Shown here: positions 24,534 through 36,744 of the stretch, piece by piece
Layout of the letters: each line of letters opens with the position of its first letter
Numbering within the stretch: position 1 is the first letter of the stretch
Origin: Rhexocercosporidium sp. MPI-PUGE-AT-0058
Taxonomy: Eukaryota > Ascomycota > Leotiomycetes > Helotiales
Length of the DNA stretch: 64,000 nt
Assembly: GCA_020746875.1 (NCBI GenBank)
Contig: JAGTJL010000013.1
Coordinates: 1,798,001 to 1,862,000, forward strand
Reading direction: 5' to 3'
Translations under genes and position numbers: made by a program
Notes under the pieces: generated by a model
Databases searched by the model: none
Seen by the model: the letters and a program-made list of their open reading frames with translations, nothing else
Told to the model about the DNA's origin: nothing

Positions 24534-27500
24534 GCCTAACTAGCAAGACATTTTCGGTTGTTGTTCTTCCTGTCTTCTCTGCCTGACTTTTCGAAGCTGA
24601 ACTTATCTTCCAATCTCCCCACAATCACTCGAATTTCCTTGCTTTTCAAAAAGTCTGCGATACTATCTCTCCAATCACGTCATCTCCCTCGATCTTCTTC
24701 GTCTTCATCTTCTCCTCTCCACAACACCACACCTATACTTGCACGACTCCTGGTATACTGTCTTCTCCTTGCTATCATCTCTTCGAACTCCTTTCAACTC
24801 TGCAATTAATTTCTCGAGTGTCGTGCAGCGCTCATCTGCGCACAGTTGTTTGCACAACATTACCGGCGAAGACGTCGACGCGTCTGCCTTTTACCCTTCA
24901 CTCTACACAGTCTCCCCTCCCTCCATACGTCAGACTCTGGTGCTTGTTGGGTTCAAACCCTCAAGTCTCGCCTGCAGCTGCCTCCTACCACCTCGCAGCT
25001 TTTTCTCAAGTCCAGACAAAGGAAATCATATTCTGCCAATCTATTAGGTCTCTGCTTGCACTCCTGACATCAATCTGCGTCTGCTCAATCCATAGTCCGT
25101 TGCTTTCTGTCCCAAGCCAGCAATTCGAAACTGATCAACATTTCTCAGCACCTACAGCAGGAATTCGAGTTCGCCTTTGGCAGCTCAGTCGACCATCCTT
25201 TGTACGTATCTACTCTTTTCTGCAGAGTCTTTGACAATTACTGATCGTCTTCAAGACAGATATGAAGAAATCTTCCTCTCTCCACAGCAGAATAATTGAG
25301 TACACCATCTACATTCTCTGCCAATGCGAAGTGGGGAGCTGTCCATCGCAACCGATCTAGTTGCCCCTCTGTAGTTCTCTAGAAACAGGTCTGCGGATCT
25401 CGACAATCAAACACCGTAAGTCAATGTGCCCATGATTCCCTCTCCTTTCTCAAGCATACAACTCCTTTCCTCCTCTTTAATCAAGACGCAAAGACCAGAT
25501 TGCGTAGTTCGGATTGACTGCCTTACTTTCCCACCTAACAGCCGCCGCTAGCTCATGCTGCTCATTCAGTTTGGGACGACCCCTGGCTGTCTACTAGAAA
25601 GGCCAAGGAAATCAGATCAGCCCTCCTCCTCCATCAGCAGAGACCAAGTTTAGAAGGAGCCAAATATACAATGACCAGGTCTTGCAACCCACACATGTAT
25701 ACACATAACACATCCGCGTCCAGAGAACGCCTAAAATACGAGCTCTCCAACTAGCTTTTCATTTCTCAGAGACAACATCTGATCTGCTTACTCCCTCTTC
25801 TCTGAAATTCAGAATACTCATTTTTTCGCTCCACCGGCTGCTTCCCTCAACAGAGAATGAGTATATCAAGCTTCCTATTTGTGTCAGTCAACACCCCCTC
25901 CCCTCTGACCGGCTCCTAATCAATGCAATCGCAGCTTCACAACACCGAAGAACAAAGCTCAAAAGATCCTGCGAAGAGGAGGAGCGAGCCGGTGAATATT
26001 TGCATGACTCCCTTCTCCATCCTCAACGCTGACATATGCATTTTAGAGCTGCGGCTATCTTCCGCTTGATTTCTCCAACTGGAGAAACCCCTCGCTCCTG
26101 CTCCTGCATCCAATCATGTGGAGCGGGTGCTTACCATGTTGAAGGTACCATTCGCATTAATCCAATCAATACTTTTACTCATACTGGTCGTGACAAAGTC
26201 TCGCATCCTCATTGAAGCTCGCCGCTTCTACTATAGATCAGTCCTTCGTCCCAGTAAGTCACCACTCCGGCTATCTTAACACCACTTTCTTCGAGCTTAT
26301 TTCGATCTTGCAGATCTCGGAACTCCTACGAAATGTCTTTTAACGACTCCAACAGTACCTGATACTGCATGATGAACCCAAAGTCAAAGACCTGGCTCCC
26401 CGACACAACCAGTGAAGTGCATGCGGCTCCCCAGAAGGAAAACCCTGGCTAGACTGGTGCTCACGGTGTGATCTGGGGTAAGATCTACTTGCATACTTGC
26501 AGCTTGAACAATTTACTAACACAGGAGTCAAGGTCAAAGGAAATCGGACGCTCACAGCCATGTCACACTCCTTCTCAATTTATTGCCGCCAAAACTACCT
26601 GCGCTAGAGAACATGTGGCTAGAGTAAGGCGAGATTGATTCTGCATAGGGAGTTGGCGTTTCCGATACTGAGAGGGTTTGGGAGTCTGATCACCCTCCAT
26701 TTGGTGGTGCAAGACTTCTTGGGCCCCAAAACATGGTGGCTGGACTCCTGCATCCTCTCGGCCTTGGACACAACAGAGTTCTCTCCCAAGTCAGTCTTGC
26801 CTTGCCCGGCCCTCATCACTTAGAGGTCCACGGTCTGCTAATTCGAGGAAAATATTGGTGGCTGGGAGTAGAAAATCCTCAAGGTGTATTACTGCTGGAA
26901 GCAAGACGACAGCTATCTAAGACTAGCAAGGAAGTACTAAACTGACAACTCTTTTCTCAAGAACGCAAACATGCCTGTGGTACTGGCCTGGCGGAGCACG
27001 ATGAATACTACGATGAAACCGGCCATGCCTAGGCTACCTGAATTGTGAGTCCATATACATCTCGCAGATGTTCAGGTACTGATGATCCTCCAGACTCCAG
27101 GCTTGGAGGTGGGAGCGTTAGCAGCGATGCAAAGACAACATCGTAGTGGTAGATCAGATTCAGACGAGCATCCTTCTCCGGACCTCGAGACCTGAGGTTA
27201 GTCCTTTGCGTTCTTCTCATTCTTTCGTCAAGCTCGCTGTCCTCCTTTCTTTCTATACCCTTGCCGAGCCTAGTGGCTAACTTTGGGGCTTTCATTTCTT
27301 TCACAACTGTTCTTCCATTTCAACGCTGCTGCGAGCGCGGTCTCTTCTTCAGATGTCCTTCTCCAGTTGCACCTTCAACCTTCAAACCTGCTACACAATA
27401 ATCAGTCACTCCCTTGGAGCCGCACTTCAAGTATAAACCGTATTATACCGTATGTTTTCACGCTGCTCCGCAAGTGCGTCGTCTTCTTCAAGCTCTTTCC

Positions 27501-28546
27501 CCAGTTCTCGACTCTTCTGCAGGTTCCCAACAACCCTCCCCTTCAGGAGCCACCAACGGTGTTCCAAGCTTTCCCTCAACATAAAAGTCTTCCTCCTCAT
27601 CGCCCTGCCCATTTCCTGTTCACGCAAGTACTGCATCTTTACAGATTTTCACACCCTATCATGTCTCTTCTTCTCTTTAGACCCTCATTTTAAAGCCTCA
27701 TCTTTGCTCAAATGCCTCTATGGACTGCTGTCATCGGCCAGCAATTCAAGCTCTTCGCTTGTGGGAGGGTGCAGGGCTCTATTTCATCCGCAAATTCCCA
27801 TCGCTGCCAACTCGTTGCTCTCATCTAGCCTTTCGTATGATCCGGGCTCTCTTTCTACCCAAATCCATGCTCAAATTGAGTCTTTCATTCGGTCTGTCTC
27901 TTTTTACTGCCAACTTCAATTTTCATGCCTGACCTTCATTCAATCCGATCTTCAGATTGTCCGGACTTTCCTTCGCTATGGACCCGTTGTTTCTTGGAGT
28001 CTCCTTTCTATCATTATCTCCTTAGTTCTGAACCTTCTACCACATCGTGTTTCTTGTCGAAAATCTCTCAAGCATTCTGTTTGCTGACCCTTCGTGTCTG
28101 AATAGATACCCCGTTTATCACACCATATCTATGGAGCAACGCGGAATTCGATTTCTTCGTTCGCAGGGTTCGAGGTCCAGGGTGATAGTTCCTGCTGTAC
28201 AGTCAGCCAACCTGTGGAGATACAGATCACAAGCCGAGAATCGTGGGGCAGCTATGAAGAAATGAAGCACGGTCGGTGGAATTGTAGATTATCGCAGGGT
28301 ATTGGCAGAATAGGAACGCATCAAACATAGCCGCCTCCGGCGTGCACGATCGTGATATCGACGTGTATTTGGCAGCTGGCTTGAGCCTTCCGATTCGGAG
28401 GGGGAGGAAGACCAAGTCAGTTCAGTAAGTTCGCTGCTCTGCATTGTGGAGTTGATGCTGACTATTTTAAAACAGATGCAATCCATTCCCGCAAATGCCC
28501 AGCCTCGAAAGCAACTACCACCAACATCAGCATTCTGTCCGGCCAT
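24534..28546. other. 4-kb pyrimidine-rich gene-poor stretch
   Basis: No conserved coding segment recognised. The plus strand is rich in T and C, which produces Ser/Leu/Phe-rich frames (for example 27452-28087) without family resemblance. Intron-like signals occur without long exons. The clearest is about 26471-26524, a GTAAG donor, a TTACTAACACAG 3' end and a small open frame on both sides. Another is about 26253-26311. One copy of a 39-bp dispersed motif is at 28307-28345, followed by a GTAAG...CTGAC...ACAG pattern. Possible non-coding spliced transcript or eroded genes. Confidence 0.4.
28307..28345 (+). repeat. 39-bp dispersed motif, copy 1
   Basis: Consensus begins AGAATARRAAC and ends CATAGCCGCCTCYGGCGTGC. 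Related copies are at 31243-31281 and 32783-32820. The core GCCGCCTCCGGC is a small inverted repeat. Confidence 0.7.
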
Positions 28547-28917
28547 TCAGGGGGGAAGCAACAAACCTTCCAAAAACACAAACCAAGGGCCGGCATAGCT
28601 CAAGACTGCAACTCAACGTCAGCTTGCCTTCCCTCTCTCTCGCAGATGGGTAACTCCTCCTTACGTTCACAATACTCATCACGCAGGATGATACAGACGA
28701 AGAACAGAACTTCCCACTTGGTGTGCTCGGAGATGAAGTCGTGGAAGTCGCCAATGGCGTCGTACGTCTGCTGAACTGGGACAACGAGGAGGGTAAACGC
28801 CAGCTTGAAGCACAGCCAGGCCGCGGACCACTGTGCGAGGTGGTAGAAGAAGATACTGATCCCACAGAACATGACCCACCCGAGCTCCATACCCTTGCAG
28901 GTTTCGTATATGATCAT
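28547..28917 (-). CDS. Possible small two-exon membrane protein, unknown
   Basis: Exon 1 is 28917-28665 and exon 2 is 28605-28547. The 59-nt intron has a GTAAGG donor, a GCTGAC branch site and a TTGCAG acceptor. The exon sum is 312 nt, or 103 residues. The protein starts MIIYETCKGMELGW and has two to three hydrophobic segments (VMFCGISIFFYHLAQW, AAWLCFKLAFTLLVVPV, WEVLFFVCIILRDE), ending EGLLLPP. No family is recognised. Support is the coherent intron and the TM pattern; against it are the short length and gene-poor, repeat-bearing surroundings. The stop lies about 200 bp from a dispersed 39-bp motif. Confidence 0.4.
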
Positions 28918-30920
28918 GATGGTGTTGTTGTTGGTTGTGTAGTTGACTGAGGATTTTAAGGAGCTTAGCGATGTTGATTTGGAAGGTTTTTGGCTATGGG
29001 GAAGGTGAATCCCGGCCTTGGCGCTAGTGCCTCCTCAACCTCGTCGGCCAATATTTCTCCATTCCCGTTTTCTCACATGACTAACTGTTGGTCTAGAGGC
29101 TCCGTGAAGGTTCTATGGGCTTGAAATCTATTCGGACGGCATCTTTAGCACTCGGAGAAAGAATTTGAGCTGCTTTGAGACAAAATGCCAACGAAAGCAA
29201 TCATCTAAAATTATGATTTCAATCCCCAGAAAAAACATGCTTGGATCAAAACCAATCTTCGAGAGAATCCTCTACAGATTCGTTTGTTGTGTCCAAAGAA
29301 ATCTTCTATAGGTTCAAGTTTCGTTATCTTGAAGTGGGAATAACGCCAGTTCATCTACCACTGTCCTATCTTGTTCTTGAAAAGTCGTTCATTGCACGTA
29401 AACAAACGTCGTCTAGAGCTCTGAGGCTTCTTTGGTTGTAAGTCTGTCCTCCTTTACTGAGTTGATCAGCTCTGATTAATGGAATAGATTGAGAAACAAT
29501 CCTCAAAGATTCATCTCAGCACAAACCTTGTCTGTTCGGTGTATGGAAGCTGTCTTGAGGATTTGGAAAACCTTGAGGCCGCGCGCTTACATAGAGAAAG
29601 CCTGGATCTTGTTAGACTGCATAAGAGTAACATCGATTCTTAAAGCTCCATTGGCAGCATGCCAATTCCATCGAGTATATGTCCTAGTAAGTGCCCCTTC
29701 CCTTTTTCCTGCCACTTCTCTAACTCTCTTTGAAGCAAGTACCAGAGCTTGTCATCCACGCCTACGCTTCTCGTTACCAGCTCTTGACTTACTTGAGCTC
29801 AATTCGTTTACCAAGCAGCACCTGTTCATTGAAACCGAATGAGCTTGTCCCAAGCGAGAGTGCAGGATTTTAGGTAGACTTCGGTAGATGCAGATACTCC
29901 TTCAGTAAGCATTACTCTCTCCCAAATTGAGCATTCCTAACGAGCTTTTAAGTTTTAGATTCGAGGCTAAATGCAATGCGCACAGAGCGATTCAAATATT
30001 CTGCTTAGGCGAACTTGTCTCCAACCGTAGAAGCCCAAAGACATTTACTATCTCTTTCTGTGTGATCCGCTTGGCCCCGCATCCAGCTTCTTCCAATATC
30101 AAGAGAAAGCAAGCAGAGCTCCTCCTCAATGAAAAAGCCCCACTAGTCCGTTCAAAACTCTGCTTAGCAAGGGTCGGGAGTATCATCGAGTACAAGCTCG
30201 GGGCTTCGGTTTGCCTCCTTTGACTAGTCGAGGGCGTACAGTACTCCTAACTTTAGAACGCGGGTCAGAGATTCTGTCATTACACAGAAGTAAGTTCCGT
30301 CCAATCTCGCTCCCTATCTAGTCACTGACAGATGTACGTTAGATAGTGTGGGCCAGCAGAGTGAAGGGTGACCCAGGAAAGACTTGTAAATAAGGCATAC
30401 CATAACCTGTCACCTTCTGCGGATTGGACGGTTCTGGGTTCCCGTTCATGCTCGGCCCAGATTTAGCTCTCCACACTTCTACTCGAAGCAAGTTGCAAGT
30501 ATCCCATCATTTTGAGATGACTCGATATCGTGAGTCCGTGGGGGCTGTCTGCTTGCTCCTCGCATGAACGGATACGGGGAGCAGAGCACTACCGCTTGGC
30601 ATGAACAGTATGTACTCTCCAGCTTCCACGGGCTCACATACTCAACAACACGCTGTTGGTGGCTATTCCCCACCCCAACCCCCTCCATTCTTCCAGCAAG
30701 GTCACAATTCACCTGGATGATCATGGTCAACTGAACGGCAGATTTCCGTCTCTTTTAAGAGCGATTCGCAACTCGATCGAGCTGACTCGATATCAGGAGC
30801 AACACGAGCCTTTTTAAAGAGCAGGGTGATAAAGAGGTTGGTATTGGCACTGGACGGCGGTCTTTGTCGATGGCTCTGTGAATACCGGTCTCTCTGTCAA
30901 TCTACCTTTTGAAACAGCTC

Positions 30921-31170
30921 GGTTTGCTTTTGAGATAAGTCGGCTCGTTGTTCCTGCTTAGAGCAAGGAATAGATCGTTTAAGATGACCCGCTATTGGTG
31001 GGAGGAACTTGATTTGCTTTTCATAGATGCCGGATCTTTGTTCTGCTTGGAGCAAGTTGCATGTCAAGATGACTTGATGTTGGGGAGCTTGATTTGCTTT
31101 TGATAACAGTCTGGTCTTTCGTTTCTGTTGCTCGGACCACTCCGAAGGTCCTTTCAAATGACCAGATACA
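30921..31170 (+). repeat. Degenerate tandem repeat, unit about 80-90 bp
   Basis: Units start with TTTGCTTTT at about 30923, 31013 and 31093. They share GCTTRGAGCAAG and AAGATGACYYG segments followed by a G-rich word and AGCTTGATTTGC. The last copy diverges after CTTTCAAATGACC. Confidence 0.65.
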
Positions 31171-31242
31171 GTGGCAGTTTTCGGCTTGGTGGTCTGGCAT
31201 ATAGGTAGCAGAATCGTAGAGCATCGTAGAGTATGTATCTTC

Positions 31243-31281
31243 AGAATAAAAACCCATCAAACATAGCCGCCTCTGGCGTGC
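31243..31281 (+). repeat. 39-bp dispersed motif, copy 2
   Basis: Closest to copy 1: shares the 17-bp word CATCAAACATAGCCGCC and the end GGCGTGC, with AGAATAAAAACC at the left. Confidence 0.7.
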
Positions 31282-32782
31282 CCTCCGTGACTTCAATGTG
31301 GACTCAGCGATCTCAAAACACGGAGGAAGACAAGTATGGGTGCCCCTTCCCCAATGGGATATGGTGGTGGTGGATGGTGGATGGGGAGGTCAAGGTACGA
31401 TAAGCTTTTGAACACCCACTAACCATTTTTGCTGACACGATTTTCCCAACCACAGCCGCTTCTTGACACCAACAATGTCAACATGTGTCTCGATTGGACC
31501 TGGGTTGATGAGGAGTTCCGCCGAAGAGCTTACCCAGCTACCAATTACAGCCCAGCGTGCCCTTCTGTCCATCCCAGCGCATCCATTGTCTCGGAGGATT
31601 CCGCCTCCCGGTAGTTCGGTGAGAAGTCCCGTGGGGATTATACCGGTTCCCCCACAGGTCACTTGTGGTAAGGCGCGGGTGTGGTCTCCACGGCACTCTT
31701 CATCGGAGTACTTGGGGTCGGCGTCCTGTGAAGCAATAGTTCCCTTGGGGTTTACAGACAGGCATCTGGTGTTGGGCCAGTGGCAACAAGATCAGAGTGC
31801 CTCTCTTTGGCTTCACCCAAACATCATGGAACTACATGATCGACAAGATGGAGGAAGCTTTCTCCTAGCTACCTTCATCATGCAACCCATTGAGATCAAC
31901 CCAAATGACCATGTCTCGGTACACCAACTCTCCCAGCTCGTCCTTGAGAGATGAGTCCGTTCAGAACACCCTATGTACCGCATCGACGGCTTCCTCATCA
32001 GAGGATGTGGGGAGATGAGCGACACACAGGTGTTATTAACACAGCCGCACTTCTTGAACTTGGAGATTTTGGTGGTGAAGGTAAGGAGTATCCGTACCCG
32101 ACTCACGTATCGATTTTAAGGCGCACCAGCCATTGTACACCGATGGCTCTGAGGCCAGACAAGAGTACCATGCCAGCATCCTCAACGGCTTGGCGAGTCC
32201 ACGATTGGCCTCGCGCATCAGAGTTCCATCTCACCAGTCTTCAGCAAAAGGAGAGAAGAGAACTCTTCCCAAGGATACCTTATTGAGGAGGTATGTAACC
32301 CATTCGTTGTCTCCTTTTTGTCTTGTAATAGTTGCTAACCTTGCTCAGGGGCTGCAACATCGGTTCTGGATCCTGGTCGTGATGCGAAGGGACTAGACTG
32401 GAAGCGAGGTAAGATATTCTTAATCGCTCTATCTTCAGATGGCATGACTGACTTGAAAGGAGATTTTTGTATCTTGCTAACAGGAGCTCGGCTCCTTAAT
32501 CACCAACCACGTCAACCGCTTCTGCAGAGTCTGGTCCGACCGTAAATATGTAATGTCTTATTGGTCGGTTACATCGAGCTGGAAGAATGGGAGATAACGA
32601 ACTACTCGTATGGGTTGTGATTTCCGTTGGCACCAATCCGAGTTTTGACCCTGGTAAAGATCTCGAGAAGGCTTGAAGGAACTCTTGGTGTGATCCGCAC
32701 AGCGAGGCGGAGGGATTTTGACTCAGCGGCTGGTTTTGTTTAGACTCTCTAAGACTAGAGGGGATTGGAAAAGATCATAGGT

Positions 32783-32820
32783 AGAATGAAACAACATCAA
32801 ACTCAGCCGCTTCGGCGTGC
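32783..32820 (+). repeat. 39-bp dispersed motif, copy 3
   Basis: More diverged, one base shorter: AGAATGAAAC at the left, CATCAAACTCAGCCGCTTCG in the core and GGCGTGC at the right. A GTAAGTC donor-like site follows 15 bp later. Confidence 0.6.
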
Positions 32821-34039
32821 GCATTGTGAAGCCAAACCGGGTAAGTCACGAGAAATGGTCTTCGATATGGGAACAGCTTCGGAAGGTTTGTTGACTTGCT
32901 GAAACGATTTACAGTTTATTTGCCTTCTTCTCGGGCTCTCGTCGAGCTACAAATTGCCAACTCATCATCGTCGACTCAACTTTACTACGACTCTCTGTGA
33001 CGTCAAGCGTATCTCGTCTTGCTCATTTAACGGTACTTGCCTCATTCCTTCTCCTGACTCCTGTGTACTTACTGACTTAAGTTACAGAAATCAGAAAAAG
33101 TCTCCAACCATGTCTACCAAGCTGGAACCGATGCAGTCTCATGATTTCCTCGTACGGAAGCACGAGAAGAGGGAGCTTCCTCTATCTCAATGGGACCGCA
33201 ATGCAAGGGGGAGCTTTCTCCTTTCCAATAATATCAGAAGGGGCTAGGATATGCTTTGTTAAGACTCGTCTTACTCGTCAATAGAGCAAGGTGATCGAGC
33301 CACCATGGATCTCAAGCGGTTTCTGCCTGCCACGATTGTTTTCGAGCATCTCATCTATTCAGCATTCCATCACTCCTTCAGCCTTATACCCATTGTCTTT
33401 TACGGACCGACCTATCCGCCATGCTCACGGTTTTCAAGCGGTCCTCGCCCAGCCTTCTCGAAGCTTGAGTTCTCGTCTCCTGGCGTTGAGTGGCTGCTTT
33501 ATGCAGATGTTCCAGACGAGCCATTGGCAACGATCCAATCGCTCTTTTGGATTGTCTAAGAGTGCCTTTGCAGATGAGTACAATCGCATCATCAGGTCCG
33601 ATTTGCTGAGGGCTGGTTTGGAACCGAGGTATTTGCCACGGGATTGGCGTCCTTCCGCCCCAAGTACGTCAAAGGCTCCAAGAAGACTTTCCGTAAGTGG
33701 TCATTTATTTCTTTTGCGTTTCAGGACTTGCCTTTGATTTCCTTTCAGTAATTTGTATCTAAATTCGGGTGCTAATTACTATCGTTTTTAAAGCGGGTTG
33801 CGAGCACCACAAGTAACAGACTCGCTGCCGAGACAAGCAAGCCAGCCACCCTCACTCGACCAACGGGCGTTCTGGGTCTACTGATTCCAAGGGATCTAAG
33901 CCTACTCAATCTGTAGAGGCTGTGTATTCTGTCTCCCCCAAACTTCATCTTCTGCGAAGAAGGTTCGTACTGGTACTCACTTTTCTCTTGCGCTTGACAC
34001 TTACTAACTTTGATCAGAAGAAAAAGGCTAGAATCTCCA

Positions 34040-34095
34040 ATTAAGCTGTAATTGGCGCGTGACAATAGCTGGTAGCACATATGTACGGTGTTAAT
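34040..34095 (+). repeat. Sequence matching both flanks of the piggyBac-like element
   Basis: GCGTGACAATAGCTGGTAG followed shortly by ATATGTACGGTGTTAA. The first part matches 12543-12563 and the second matches 14623-14639, the two flanks of the transposon, but here they are contiguous. It is either an unoccupied copy of a shared host repeat or an excision footprint. Confidence 0.7.
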
Positions 34096-34111
34096 CAAAT
34101 TCCCCCAGGCT

Positions 34112-34957
34112 TCAATAGCCACTAGCAGCTCCTTCCGATATTCTCCAAGCACCAGCCTCAAGCTCGATATCCGCGGTATCCCATGTTGATCCCGGAAAGA
34201 AATCTCCACGACCCATCTTTGGATTAGCCGCAGTCCTACGTGCGCGTTCTTCGGCATCGGGGGGTACAATTGGTTGATGGTTTTCGTAGTCGGCATCCTC
34301 AATGTCAGAATCGCCATCGTAGATGGTATCATCGTGATCCTGGTCTCGATTGCCGTGGCCAACCAATCCGTCTCACCAAGGGTTATGCAGACTCTCAAGG
34401 AGGTATCGGTCTTCGATTTGTTGGTAAAGACGGCGATACTTGGATAGATCTTCTTGGGTGACGGTAAGAGGATCCTCGGCGGCCACTGCATCGTAGACGG
34501 TATTCATGGCGTGGTGGACGGGGCGAGATCTGACGTGGGGACCTGGGCCGCGATAATCCGTTTCGTACTTCGGGCATGTCATCTGTATTGCCAAATTTTA
34601 GACTCGATATCAATTCAATAGTTGCGATAATGCAAGACCTAGACCAAATCAAATCTAGAGGGGAACGTACGTTATGCAACAAGACGAAATCGGCACCGTC
34701 GTACAACTTGAACCACTTCTCGAGCAAAGGGAACTAAGCGTCCGATTTGTCTTCGCCGAGGAGTTGAGTGAACATCAAAGCCAGTCGGCACAGAAGAAGA
34801 CGTCCAATGGATAGGTTGTATGGCTCATCGAAGTCTCTGGGGCGGGCTCTTCGTCGAGAGGGTCAAACGGGTCGCACGAGAGCAGAAAGACTTGAATCGT
34901 ATTTGATTCAGCGTCTGGAGGTGTCACACCAGTGGCAGCTCCAGGTAGGTCGGCCAT
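34112..34957 (-). pseudogene. Disabled gene of unknown function
   Basis: A coding-like stretch starts at a strong context (CCACCATGG, start 34957): MADLPGAATGVTPPDAESNT, then PLDVFFCADWL. The frame shifts by one base near 34780 and continues LMFTQLLGEDKSDA, stop, FPLLEKWFKLYDGADFVLLHN. A canonical intron (GTACGT...ATACAG, about 34677-34585) leads to MTCPKYETDYRGPGPHVR. An in-frame TGA follows ESLHNPW, then an acidic tail (DGDSDIEDADYENHQ) ends at 34112. One frameshift and two stops make it non-functional as read. No family recognised. The overlapping plus-one frame (33772-34491) is a shadow. Confidence 0.55.
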
Positions 34958-36744
34958 GGTGGGGATCTGTTGGTGGGAAGTTGAGAGGTACCTCGATTGG
35001 GCTCGAGGTGTTGGTCGAGATCGAGGTTGTGATCGAGTATGGAGTACAAGGAATGAATTCCCCGTAGGTAAGGAGGGATATTTATACCTTGGCACCGAAG
35101 ATTCAAAGGAGCTCATGTGGCGTAGCAACAGCTCTTGACGACATTTTTACTGCCTAATTGGGTAGCTAGACAGCGACGAAATTGCTATTGCGCGCCGTCT
35201 GGGTCTGTTAGCGTGGTCTAGCTGACCTTCAGTATTGTTGGTATCGATGAACGGAAAGTAATGGCGTTTCTCGAGATTGATGCTGCCGTTTGGAGTTGAG
35301 AATTGTTCAGCACTGTTACGATGTTGACAGCCTTGAATTACGCGAAATTACGCGAGTCCCTTTAAAGAGCATTCTCAAGACCATGCGCACCAGCCACTGC
35401 CCATTTGAATGCCCACGACGAAAGACCCCTTTTCATAATGTATCAATACAGTGTTGATTGAGCCTTGGCGTGTTGCATGATCAGTATCGAGTATTCATTG
35501 ATCGGGATTTCATTGAACGCCTCCACTTCAGCTGGTGCAGGTTTATGTTTAGAAAATATCTGACTGGCTTTCATCCGGACATGATCTAGCGATAGAATGG
35601 AGTACTTGTATATTTATTGATAAAAATGGAACTTCACTAACTTTCATGTCAACATTTGAGCATTTTCCACTAGGGAAACACGCTTACACTCACAGATGGT
35701 AACTACAAAGATGTGCGAAGAGGGGCACGCCGGGCCGTCTTAAACATGCGAGATGAAAAAAATAGCACTCCGCTGATGAATCTACAAGAAAGCTTCCAGA
35801 AAAGTTTCAATAATCTCAGAAGCTACCCCTTTACGCACAAAATGTTGCTTTTAAAAAAGCAAGCCAAGGGGTAGAGGCCGATACGGCGAGTGTGCAAGAT
35901 ATGACTTCACACTGGGAGGAAGAGCACGTAGCTTATGTTGTAGAGAGCGAAGGGCTAAAGCACTAATGTAGCTCTTGTAATTATTCGGAGCTAGTTTCTA
36001 GAGACCAATCAAGTACCCTCGCTATATGTGTAAAATGAAGTTATCGTAATAATGGGTGCTGTAGCTTTTATAGTAAGGATTCTGTCTCACTCTCTCACGA
36101 TCATCTTCAAGCCAAGGCGTGAAGTCGGAAAGTGCAGGCTCAGTACCAAAGTGCACTGACGTACGATAGCAGTCATCGGAAAAAAGGCGGGGTACTTCAA
36201 TCATCCTCGTGTAGCTATGTGAAACCAATCCACAGCTCAGACGATTTTTGTGAAGTAACACGACTCGCGTAAGGCGCGCGCATCCAGCATTCAACAACCG
36301 GATTAAGAAGAGTGGATCAATACACATAGCGTGAAGATACAGATCAGAAGGCTTTGACGACCGATCAGCATTACAGTTGCAGTTTATATTTTCTCATTTG
36401 CTAGCCAAGGAGGTCGCGCTTTTGGTTGGCGCTTCAGTCAACGGCTCAGCCGCAACGTGGGTCCTCAGGCGCCTAACTCTGCATTTTAATTTCCACCATC
36501 ACTCAGCTGCATGCAGCTGAATCAAATTAGGGATGCCCAACATTGGCAAAGATGCGTGTAGAATTATACATAGGCCAAAGGCTCTTTCAGTTCTAATGCT
36601 GGAGTTTTTCTCGTCCAGGAAAGCGTCCATTGAGCAGGATCCAAAGTCAACTTCAAGAATCTTTCTTTGGCACTCAGCTATTCAAATTCTATTTTACACA
36701 CAAGTTTCTTTAAACTTCCAAAATGTTATTCTTCCGTCTTTCGC
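34958..36744. other. 1.8-kb intergenic region
   Basis: No gene is supported. A 101-codon minus-strand frame (36022-36327) lacks motifs and a convincing start. The region is mildly AT-rich. The last 200 bp, upstream of the Sur7/PalI-like gene, are pyrimidine-rich. Confidence 0.45.

Larger units (their letters stand above)
28918..34111. other. 5-kb gene-poor stretch with degenerate repeats
   Basis: No gene is supported. Features seen are GTAAG...AG intron-like patterns near 29438-29489, 32288-32349 and 32836-32911, two copies of the 39-bp motif, and a cluster of tandem 80-90 bp repeats at about 30921-31170. Shorter echoes of the repeat unit (ACTCGATATC, AGCAAGTTGCA) lie at 30485-30530 and 30765-30800. 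Short frames on both strands lack motifs. The 31430-32290 interval has modest codon-like stretches on the plus strand but frequent stops. Confidence 0.4.

Noticed and set aside
27452..28087. 211-codon Ser/Leu/Phe-rich plus-strand frame
   Set aside because: Composition is that of a TC-rich strand; no motif, no good start context and no homology-like pattern.
33772..34491. 239-codon minus-strand frame
   Set aside because: It overlaps the pseudogene 34112-34957 in another frame; the acidic-tail frame looks more protein-like, so this is treated as a shadow.
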